DNA from: Branchiostoma belcheri
Taxonomy: Eukaryota; Chordata; Leptocardii; Amphioxiformes; Branchiostomatidae
Assembly (NCBI RefSeq): GCF_001625305.1
Contig: NW_017803713.1
Location: 323,949 to 387,948, forward strand
Length of the DNA stretch: 64,000 bases
Direction of reading: 5' to 3'
In this document: piece after piece, positions 45,250-54,762 of the stretch
How positions within the stretch are numbered: the first letter of the stretch is position 1
How the letters are laid out: every line of letters starts with the position of its first letter
Program-made: the position numbers and the translations under genes
The notes under the pieces: model-generated
Databases searched by the model: none
Told to the model about the DNA's origin: nothing
The model's input: the letters and a program-made list of their open reading frames with translations, nothing else

Positions 45250-46193
45250 CTGCACAAAGAAAATAAACAACATGTCAGACTTTAGTTATCAAAGTTAACT
45301 TACTTAATTAATATAGCTTTTCTTTCCTTTTCCTTAATATCAAATTCTAGCTGCTACTTACAGCTACATGCAAAATTATTCACAACCCCTTTCGTATTTT
45401 GGGAATTTTGCCAAAATGAGGAGCATTACAACACTGCAGAACACATAATAAGTAAATCATGCAGATAGTTTATCACAATTTGATATCAGAGGAAAAGTCA
45501 ACATTATTTCATAGTTAATCCAAAATGGCAACTTTAATACAAAAAAGCAGGTGGCAAAATTATTCAATTCCATACAAGGACTGTAGACACAATTATTTTA
45601 ATATATGGCTAGGGAATTATTTGGTGTTACAAGGATGGGAGGGCCGGGGCTAAATGAGGAACTTCAAGGTTATATATTTTATATATTGTTCAATATGTTG
45701 CCTGAATAAGACTTCAATAGACTAGTAGGTGATAACTTGTTGTAGCAAAATCTGTTCTGACCTTCATGCCACCATAATCTTAGCTTTCTGGAAAATTAGA
45801 AATATTAGATATACTTTAACAGTTACTACAACAAACCAGTAAGTTTGTGGTACTAGACTATAAGTACTTTATTCGCATAAAAATTGCCCCAAATAATTCT
45901 TAACATTGCACAAAAACAACAGTCAGACAGTTTCAAGTACAATTATTATATTTCTTTGAACAATGTAAACAATTTGCCTTCTTGACCAGGATACAGCATC
46001 AAACATTAACCCTAGCAGGAAGTAAGTTGCTGGTTTCCACGCAAACATTTACTTACACGTAGCTATGACTCAGTGCAACCAAATTGTATTCAATGACATG
46101 TGGAAAAAACAAGCTTGGTCCAAATTTAAACATCTAATTCTCATATTTTGTAAATGATTATATCAAAGTGAAACAATAGGTCTAAAATGAATA

Positions 46194-46645
46194 AATCCCT
46201 TGCAGGGATCCACTAAAAAAAGGCTTAAGGGACGGCAGGCTTTTCTACATCAGGGCTGGAAATTCATTTTTGGGAATACATTGTAGGTGCACTGGTGCAC
46301 CCAATTAAAAAAATTAGGTGCACAAAAATTTTTTTGGGTGCACCATTATAAAACAATTTTACTGCTCCATGCCTGAGCTTGAATCTGAAATGGGGGCTAA
46401 CTTACAAGAAAGATTTTATTATTTTTCTGACACTTGTAATTGCTAAGAATATCCTACATACAATTACGATATGTACAAAAATACCTACAAAAATATTTGG
46501 GTGCACCAGTGCACCCACAGAAAAAAATTGGGTGCACAGCTCCAATTTTGGGTGCACTAAGGTGTACATGCACCCAGTATTTTGAGCCGGCCTGTACATG
46601 TATGGTGGGTGAAACAGGAAACACAACAGTTTTTTCTAGGCCTAA
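46194..46645. mobile_element. Family C partial copy carrying a nested family B element
   Basis: CCCTTGCAGGGATCCACTAA...AAGGCTTAAGGGACGGCAGG on the left, and GAAACAGGAAACACAACAG with TTTTTTCTAGGCCTAAGG on the right, match the right half of family C (62963-63385 and 16251-16585). The two parts are split by the family B insertion at 46251-46594. Confidence 0.7.
46251..46594. mobile_element. Family B element, copy 2 (344 bp), nested
   Basis: Ends CAGGGCTGGAAATTC and, inverted, CAGGCCGGCTCAAAA. The flanks are TACAT on both sides (46246-46250 and 46595-46599). Removing the element and one TACAT restores family C sequence, supporting a 5-base duplication. The interior has paired GGGTGCACC motifs. 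Confidence 0.8.
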
Positions 46646-47111
46646 GGTATTTGAAAAGGATGTCATACAGGCTAATGTAATGTAGTTAACACTGGTGGGA
46701 TGTTGAATTTTGCTACTAAAAGTCTTATAAGGGGGTCTTTGGCATCAAAGCATTCCAGACCTGTTAAGATCTGGGGTTGATCAATTTGTTCTCACCATCT
46801 GAATGCTTTAAATATAAACAAACCTGTTTAGTAAACAGCCTTGCAACTGTCAACAAACATTAGTATCCAGTAGGAACTGAAACTTTACAGGGTTACAGGG
46901 GGGCTGCATGCCCCTTTTTGTAGAGCGTAATCGGCTGTTTTACATTATAATTCCATGTAGATTGTCGACGGACCTTCTAATTCAACGTAGAGCGTATTAC
47001 TAATTGGTGCATTTTGCGTAGAGCCATTTTATTTTACGTAATGCATTGTAGAAACCTGGAATCTATCGTAAGGCGTAATGAATTCAGCTGTATATACGTA
47101 CAATGTAGCTT

Positions 47112-48905
47112 CCTCTGTAAAAATGAAAGCGTCCCCAACGGAGAAACGCCCACCGGACGCCGTCCCTGCCCGTCTTTAGCGGGAAACGGCGTCCTGACCG
47201 TCCCAACACAGTTGGCAGCGTCCACAAACTTCCCCCGGACGGCCGTCCCAGAAATTAGCGACGGCACCCCGTCGCTCCCAGCCCGTCCTGAACCGTCCGG
47301 CATGGAAACGGGCGTTTATTAATTAATTGACAACAGCAACGGCCGGCACTGACGTGCTTCACGATGTTTCCCAGGGGGGTTTAGGCTTCTAACGCACATG
47401 CGCCAAGTTTGAAGGCGCTAGATTTAACGGTCACCGGGCTGGCTGGGGAACACGTCTGCTGCTCAGTCGACCTCAGTTTTTTCCATTTTGTTGGATTGTC
47501 TGCAATTTTGGAGGATGGATTTCAGTCATACAAGCAGCTATATCTATCGTCGACGCTGCACACAAGTTTGGGCATCTCCAGCGACTGACTAAAATGTCAA
47601 ACGAGGTGTTCCAAGAATGTAAACAGCGGCCGCCAGAAGCAATCTGTCTCGGCGATTCTTTTTCGAGGATACTCGGTAAGTGGACAAGAATTTTTCGTTG
47701 TCAAATGTTACAAGGGAACTGTGTAAGACAGTGTTACAATTGCCACAACAGAACATTAGTTAATTCCAGGGGCTGCTGAGAAGTTTGCGGTTATATTTTG
47801 TTCGTCCTCCCCGAGACTGCCCTCCCCACATAAATTTTGTCACATGCGCCGCCGGGCTGATAAAGGAAATTCAATGTTTTAACGCCGAAAAATAAAAAGA
47901 CGCACACGAACGATTTGTAGAATAATTGTGTACAATACCTGCTGTTTTAATAAAGAACGATGATGCCGTAAAAATGTACACGTCATACACAAAAGGAGAC
48001 TCGAAGTCCCGCACACAAGTTCGGCCCGGGAAAGTCCTGACGTCACGGCTGCCATCTACTAACGCAACCGTCAATGTTGTTTTCATACAAAATCTTCCAA
48101 GACGCACAAAAACTACGTAGAATATAATTATATACTATACGAATTTTAATGAAGAAAGACGATTATGTTAAAATGTCCACTTAGGCAATGTTTGCACTTG
48201 TAATTTTCTTACACCCTCGCCCTTTATGTTTGTGTGCGCTCACAATGGTGGATTACTGTTGTCGCATGTTCGCCGCTGTTTACAGCCGCTGTTCAACATT
48301 TTGTTACTCTATATTCTTGAAGAAAATCTTTTTCGTTTGATCATGGTATTTTGTATTTACTTCACGGCTCGTTACGGCAACTGTTACAATGTGGGCGGCC
48401 GTTACTTGTTGATTCGATGCCAATCTGCAATTGTTTTCAATATTACTATATCGGCACCTTCTGTCACGGGACGCCGTCGGAAACGCCGTCCCAACCCCGT
48501 CGGAGCGGCAAGATCAAAATGTCCACAATGACTGAGCACCCCCCAGAGACCCGTCCGGCCGTCGGATACGCCGTTTGGACCCCACCTGTGCCGTCCCAAG
48601 CGTCGCCCGGCCCCGCCCAGGAGCCCGTCCGGCAGCCCGTCCGGCAGCGCGTCCAGCAGCCCGCCCGGTAGCCCGTCGGAAACGGCGCCCAAACGCCTTA
48701 AGAAACGCCCGGACGCCGTCGAAAACGGACAGTTCTGACGGCGTCCCAGGCGTTTGAGGCGTCCTGGCCCGTTTCTGGCCTTGTCCAGGCGTCCGGAGTC
48801 CCCGTTTACCGCCAGGGACGGGCAGCCGTCCCAAACAAACGGCCACCACAAACGGGCGTTTAAACGGGCGTTTCTCCGTCGGGGACGCTTTCATTTTTAC
48901 AGAGG
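47112..48905. mobile_element. 1.8 kb GC-rich DNA element with CGTCC-rich subterminal repeats
   Basis: Terminal inverted repeats of ~40 bases begin CCTCTGTAAAAATGAAAGCG on both ends, with one mismatch over the next 20 bases (TCCCCAACGG versus TCCCCGACGG). Just inside, CGTCC or GGACG occurs at least 8 times in ~180 bases on the left and at least 12 times in ~370 bases on the right. These are candidate transposase-binding sites. The interior (~47340-48460) is ordinary composition with one exon-like segment. No transposase domain was recognised, so it is probably non-autonomous. No clear target duplication was seen at its borders. Confidence 0.7.
47594..47675 (+). CDS. Exon-like segment inside the CGTCC element
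   Basis: ATG at 47594 starts 27 codons plus one base (MSNEVFQECKQR...SFSRIL) before a consensus donor CG|GTAAGTGG. The upstream ~200 bases resemble a GC-balanced 5' leader. There is no partner exon that I can identify inside the element, and no known family is recognised. It may be a captured host first exon, the first exon of a lost transposase, or chance. Confidence 0.3.
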
Positions 48906-50689
48906 TGGTTCTCAAAATTAAGTGTCACATAGAGCGTTGCCAGGACCCCCCATGCAGGCCCTCATACAGTTACGGGGGTGTCCTGTGACAGTGTCTATTA
49001 CTAATGTCACAGATGGGTAAATTTCAGTTCAGAACTTCTGTTAGTTTTTTCATGATTTGGCCCTCTTATTTATTTTTAACCTAACTAAATGTGGTCTTGA
49101 AAAACACTGTCCAACAACAATTAACAACCATCGATATCGTTGCAGATTCTTTTTCAATGCAGAAAATTTGTAAATTTTTGTCATACACTAAAAACAAACA
49201 TGTCGTTGACCAAAACAAGCTGCCATATATGTTCACTGTTCCAGTTCATTGTCTAAAGCTCAAAAATTGTTAAAAACAAACTTTAACTGTAAAATCCATT
49301 GTATTGATTAAATGATTAAAAGCTGAACACAAAGAGCACTGTACAATGTACTTGCACATTGTACATTGTTATCAAAATGTGGGTTTAAAGTTCATGCCAT
49401 AATTTTGCCCTTTCACTTTTTAGAACCCTCTTATATTAAATAAAAGATTATAATATTTGTAAAACAGTGGCAGCAGTATAATGCAACGTCATATTAAGCA
49501 AACAATTTTATTTGCGATACATGGCCAGATGTACATTGTCATATCTATGTACAGGGTACTTGGAAGGGTAATATTTGGCTTTCACATGTTAAAACACCTC
49601 CTCAGCAACAAGTGGGCCCCACGGTGTCAGCTGTTTGGTATTTGCTCAGTCGTCTAATTTATAACGCTTATCGTACAAGTGAACGCCATTACGCAATGGC
49701 TGAATACGGTGGTTCCAAGCAACATTGCGAAAAACTGTTTCTCAAACAATGTAACTATTATTCTGATCCCAATTGCTTTGACTAAATTAAGAATTAAGAA
49801 CTGAAAGCTCAGTGAATTAATGACTCCAGACAAGTTCTTTTTCTCCTTATACGAACGTAATTGTACACATTGTAAATGTAATTCACTGTGCATACATTGA
49901 AAACCCAAAAAGTATTTGCCAAGCACTACTAAAATTTGTACACATCTTATCCATATCCATGGTTATATGTGCAGCGTATGCCTAATCTATAATTGTACAG
50001 GAATTAAAAACACCAAAATCAACCTTAACTAGCCTTAAATTGATATGAACTGCACGTTTGGATCAGTAAGTTAACATTCCAGGTTGATAGCTGACAGGTG
50101 CAAGTTGGGAGATTTTCCCACCCATTCAATTTGAACTCCAGCCAAGGAGGTTCTATAAACAACAGAATTTGTTACATTTCTTGCTATAGATGAATTCAAT
50201 GTCATTCCACAATTCAAGATAATACTGTGTACATATCAAATGTTTAGACCTTAGAAGAAATAGTATAAGTTGATTCATCTATTGTTTTGTAGTACTACGT
50301 AGGTGTCTGTATGTTTACAATACGAAAGTCGCTGTACTTTTGTTGTGTCAATAAAGTTCTCTTTATAAATTAATACTCTAACAAAGTCCAACATATGCAA
50401 ACCAGGTGTTAGTTGAACACCTGAGGTCTTGTGTACTGACTAGTCTCCACTAGACTGAAATCTACGCAGTCAAACTGGACCCTCTATGGCCAGCCAACTC
50501 CCCTGGCCAGCTACATACTTTTTAGGTTGATTTCTTAGTTGTTTCTAAAGAATTTACTGCAACGATGATTTAATACTTTTCTAAACACTTAGGTCAGTTA
50601 GGTGTGAATAATATGCTGTATACCATACATTTAACTTTCTTTACATATAAAAATTTTATGTACTTCTTTTGCGTGCAGTACTACTGGTA

Positions 50690-50971
50690 CTGGTACCAAA
50701 AATTGGGTGCACAGAGGACCTCCATTAACATCCCATCCGATAATTATAAGACGCCCCTAACCAACGCTAGGCACTCATTTTCACCTGTCAGTGAAGTGAG
50801 GAAAGTTGTGTAAAGTACCTTTCCCAAGGGTACAACGTCGGGGCGCAATAATTTATTTCGGACTTGTTCAGGTACGACCCGGAATCAATTCATAGTCCAG
50901 CGATGTACCACTACACTACACGACGCCACACTGTCGAAATTCGGGTGCACCTCCCAGTATTTGGAGCCCTG
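50690..50971. mobile_element. Truncated family B element interrupted by a SINE
   Basis: AAATTGGGTGCACAG at the left and GAAATTCGGGTGCACC...GGAGCCCTG at the right belong to family B. The middle is replaced by the SINE at 50714-50930. The outer left terminus is missing. Confidence 0.55.
50714..50930 (-). repeat. tRNA-derived SINE
   Basis: On the minus strand it starts GGCGTCGTGTAGTGTAGTGG, whose TAGTGTAGTGG is an A-box-like motif. GATTCCGGGTCGTACC follows as a degenerate B box. The remaining body contains GCCCCGACGTTGTACCCTTG and GGTACTTTACACAACTTTCC. The layout (tRNA-like head, conserved body) is that of a tRNA-derived SINE. Diverged and not a functional tRNA. Confidence 0.6.
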
Positions 50972-51909
50972 GCAAGCCAACAAAAAGACTTGCAAAAAGG
51001 CACGAAGTACAATACTATTGAGAATGATTGACATTTTATTAGAAGATTCATTGTTACAGTGATATTTAAACTATTAGTGATACTAGTATTACTGGGAGGG
51101 AATTGTATTCAAATTTCAGGCTTGAATTCGACTTGCAATTTTAGGGAATGTCCCATCCTGTTTTGTGCAGTTTAAATCATTATACTAGTCTTTCCAGACT
51201 TACTGACGGAGAAGAGAAAGAGAGAATGAGAGAGAGAGACTGTTTTTTTTGGGGTTATGACTGAATATGAGCTGGGGCGATTCAAAGGCTATATTGAATC
51301 AATATTTTTGCATCCTTCTAGATCTGTTGTTGCTACACATACATGTTAAAGCAAACAGAACATGTGGCATTTACTCATAACAAAAAGCATTGCAGTACAT
51401 GTACATGTGTATATGAAATATTTAACAGAAATTGCATTCTTATATTTTGGCCTAGCATCACTGTCACAACATATACATGTATGCAGGAACCCTCAATATA
51501 CAGTCAGGCATCCCTAGCCTAATGTCCACAAACTTGATGGTTTTGATACCAAAATAAACAGAGATAGCATCAAGGAACCATGACAAAAAGAAACAACATA
51601 ACATTTTAAGTTATCATAAAAAACAATGAATGTTGATTTTGGTTATATAGACTATAAACCTATCTCTTTTTCATTGATGCCCGGGACTACTAGTACTATA
51701 TAATAAAAAATGTATGAAATTTTGATGCCCAGGCTTATACAATTATGAAAGCATTATTTATAACAAACAATTTTTTATTTTTGACAAACATTTTCCCTCT
51801 TATTCAGTATGCTAAAAATCCCTATTGACCTGCATTGGGTACCAAAGGTGTAATTTGCATCACATAAATGTGTCATAATTACACATTATAATTTACAGTT
51901 TTGACTACA

Positions 51910-52732
51910 CAGGGCTCGAAATTCATTTTTGGGAATAGGTGCACTGGTGCTCCCAACCTACAAAACAGGGTGCACACAAAATTTGTTGGGTGCACCATAT
52001 ACGATAAAATAAATGAAATGTCAGCAAAAAGTAATTATGTTTCATTTCTTAAGAAAAGTACTATAGCAACGATTTTAATATTTTTCTGACACTTACGTTC
52101 AGAATATATTGTATACTACTATAACAAGCCGCAATTTAATTCCGGAAAAACAATTTAATTCCGGACTCCAGGCCAATAACTCCAGAATGCTTTACTTGAA
52201 TAAGTTTATATTTTTTATGAGTACATACCAGATAGAGGGTGACAATTTTGCGGAACGTGTCAATTGGTCCCTAGGGAATAGTCCAATTATATATAATTAT
52301 ACTATAATTATCAATAATTATGTATAATGATTTGTCCATTATACATAATTATATATATCCCTTTTTACCATTATACATAATTAAATATAACCCCCTCCCC
52401 CAATATATAATTATACATAACCCCTCTCCCCATTATACATAATTATACATAACCCATTTCCCCATTATACATAATTATACATATCTCTTTTAACCATTAT
52501 ACATAAATATATATAGCTGTTTTCACCATTATACATAATTGCACACAACTATTCTAACCATTCATATCCCTTTTAACCATATAGTATAGTATACATTTAA
52601 CATCTTTGCATACGATAAACCTATGAAAATATTTGGGTGCACTAGTACTGGTACACCCACAGAATAAATTGGGTGCACAGCTCCAAATTTGGGTGCACTA
52701 AAGTGTACATGCACCCAGTAATTCCAGCCCTG
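51910..52732. mobile_element. Family B element, copy 3, expanded by an internal array (823 bp)
   Basis: Left end CAGGGCTCGAAATTC, right end GTAATTCCAGCCCTG. The terminal ~150 bases on each side match the other family B copies, including GGGTGCACAGCTCCAA. The extra length comes from AT-rich tandem sequence at 52270-52560. TACA occurs on both flanks, offset by one base. Confidence 0.7.
52270..52560. repeat. ATTATACATAATT-based tandem array
   Basis: Irregular ~35-40-base units of CCATTATACATAATTATACA followed by a variable pyrimidine-rich spacer (TAACCCCTCTCC, TAACCCATTTCC, TATCTCTTTTAA) repeat several times inside the family B element. Individual units are themselves palindromic (ATTATACATAATTATAC). 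Confidence 0.75.
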
Positions 52733-53046
52733 GTACAACTACAGTCATGCTGCATTTCCCTGTGCATTAAGTCATTATGCCCCAGCAGTGCCACTTCCCC
52801 ATGATTACATGCATGGTTAACTTGCCACAATACAAATCTAGCCTGGCAGACCGGGGTAATTTCATTATCAACGGCTGCTCTAGAGAGAAAAGGCACCTGA
52901 CTATATAGGATTTGTGTGTTGTGCGTGTATGTGTGAGTTGGATATTGTGGAATCTAAACTTTGAACTTTACAGTATAATGCAAAAATTCCAAATCTTGCC
53001 ATTTTTCGATTCTACATTTCACACAATGAAACGGCTAAAACTTAAA

Positions 53047-53390
53047 ATGTTCTAGCCAGTGGTGAGCCTGAAATTTTTTCTGTCGTCTCAATTCTGTTTG
53101 ACATAATATCGCACGCCCATGCGCAAGGGGTCACATCTGACTCTGAGGGCAAATTTTTTTGCTTCCCAGTAAAAATTTTGAAATCTTGATCCCTTCTGAA
53201 ATGCTACAATGCATATATTGCGTTTTGCTGGTTATAGACTTAAAGCTTATTTGTTCAGTGACATCATATACATGTAATAACTATTCTCTTTCCGTATTTT
53301 TACAGCCAATTTTTGTCTGTCAAAGGACAGGTTGGACAAAATTTTTACTAGTCCGTCATGTTCGTGGCATAATTCCACCGAATGAAAAAA
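53047..53390. mobile_element. Diverged relative of the hAT-like element at 29295-29630
   Basis: Shares TGTTCTAGCCAG, TTTCTGTCGTCTCA, CTGTTTGACATA, TTTTGAAATCTTGATCCC and CTGAAATGCTA with 29295-29630 in the same order. The right terminus is degraded. Confidence 0.6.
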
Positions 53391-53612
53391 TTTAAATGGA
53401 CGTTGGGTATAGAATACTGAGCCAAAAGCCGCTGTACATGTGTATGTGTACTGCATCAGCTTTTACTTAAGTTAGTATGAATCCATGCATGAAGTTCAGT
53501 GTGTATTTGTTTTGGTGTAACGTACTGAAACATGGGACCACACCCAGGGTACAACAAATGTTGTCCCACATGAAAACATCCGTGAAGGTGCATGGCCAGG
53601 AATGAGGCAGTG

Positions 53613-54001
53613 CAGGGCTTGAAATTAAAGGTAGTCCAATGGCCACTGACCACTAAAATTTAGGCTGGGACAACTAAAAAGACACTTTGACGTTGGGACA
53701 TTTTTGGGACAACAGAAAAAAAAATAAACATAAAAAAAATAAACAAAAAACATCAGAATGTCAGCCATTCTTTTGTTTATCAGACACATGTCACTTATTT
53801 TGGAACCGGAAAAGTCCCCCTGAATTTCTTGTCTACTCTTCAATAAATGCACCTAGGAGTAAACATTTAATAGAGTTGACTTAAGATAAAGTCATACAAT
53901 ACTTGGGACAGTTCATCTTCATGCACTTCGGGACAATTGAAATTTATTTTTGGGACAGTGCTGGGACAATTATAGGAAGAAAAGTTAATTTTGAGCCCTG
54001 C
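53613..54001. mobile_element. Element with family B termini and a GGGACA-rich interior (389 bp)
   Basis: Ends CAGGGCTTGAAATTAA and, inverted, CAGGGCTCAAAATTAACT. The duplication is CAGTG at 53608-53612 and 54002-54006, exact over 5 bases. The interior lacks TGCACC motifs and has many TTGGGACA repeats instead. It therefore shares a terminus type and probably a transposase with family B, but not its body. Confidence 0.75.
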
Positions 54002-54670
54002 AGTGACTGACTGTTTACATTACAGAGGAACCTGGTAGAAGTTATTTGCCAGGAATTTCTCGGGGCATTTACTGGTTTCTTTGCAGACAAATTGGTCATT
54101 AATTCTAGACTTCCTCTAACATTGGCATTAGTGCACCCAAACAGCTCCTTGGCATACTTTGACCCTAAGGGGCAGACATACATGTAATGCTGATATTATA
54201 GAGAATCTGGCTTTGTGCAAGGTTTAGTCACACACAGTATAACGCATTTTTGTTGTAGGCCATCGTACAATTTTGATGTCAACACATTTTCATATATATA
54301 CAGCCTTTTCTGTTGCAAGACAGCTTAATTTTCTAAATCAAACATAATTATACACATCTACAATGTACCCTGGGAAATTGCCCTCAATTTGTGAACTGAT
54401 CGTTACATAATAATATACTTTTTTTTTTATAATATGCTTACTATATGATAACTGCATGATCATGACAAATTTACCATACCCTAATGGGCAGATATTTTTT
54501 TTTTTATTTAGCACTTGTCAAAATTAGAAAGAGGGATCCAAACTTGAAGTGATGCAGTTGTTTGAAATAAGGGTCAATTACTATTTCTTACAATTTCCAA
54601 CACAGTCGATACAAAGTAAGTTACAATTATACTGAAGCTTGCTATGATTATAGAAAATTGTCCATCTCAC

Positions 54671-54762
54671 CTTTTTACAGTCACTTCTCACTTTAAGGTA
54701 AAACCTTGGGTCCTGTAAAGCTGCAGCTTGACTCCCAAAATAATTCTGGTCCATATGTTCAC
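54671..54762 (-). CDS. USH1C: Candidate second coding exon of USH1C
   Basis: Acceptor GGGTGTAG at the 5' side and donor AAAAAG|GTGAGATG. 92 bases encode EHMDQNYFGSQAAAL...VRSDCKK. It starts with two bases that complete a codon from exon 62103-62139 and ends in phase 0, exactly as the harmonin exon at 45249 requires. The final KVRSDCKK lies where human harmonin has KVAREFRHK, preceding VDFLI. Homology is too weak to be certain and the acceptor tract is poor. Confidence 0.5.

Larger units (their letters stand above)
46899..48963. mobile_element. Family A element carrying a nested GC-rich element
   Basis: Left end GGGGGCTGCATGCCCC, right end GGACCCCCCATGCAGGCCCT followed by C. The flanks are TTACAG (46893-46898) and ATACAG (48964-48969). 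The left 210 bases are collinear with the inverted short copy at 26787-27004, including TTCAACGTAGAGCGTA and GCATTTTGCGTAGAG. The right ~58 bases match the copy at the window start. The middle (47112-48905) is a separate insert. Confidence 0.75.
45250..54670 (-). other. Long first-domain intron (or upstream region) filled with mobile elements
   Basis: If the exon at 54671-54762 is real, this is a 9.4 kb harmonin intron. It holds family C, B and A elements, the CGTCC element, a SINE and an ATTATACATAATT array, all listed separately. Outside those, 45250-46190, 48970-50690 and 50990-51900 show no gene or structured repeat that I can recognise. Confidence 0.5.

Noticed and set aside
48402..48915. 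Minus-strand open frames of 133-149 codons in the CGTCC element
   Set aside because: They run through the subterminal CGTCC repeats and give low-complexity Arg/Gly/Pro sequence (GRAAGRAAGRA). This is repeat-driven, not a gene.
46899..48963. RAG-like (ProtoRAG) transposon, considered because amphioxus genomes carry it
   Set aside because: The termini do not start with CAC and show no heptamer/nonamer signals. No RAG1- or RAG2-like coding sequence was seen.
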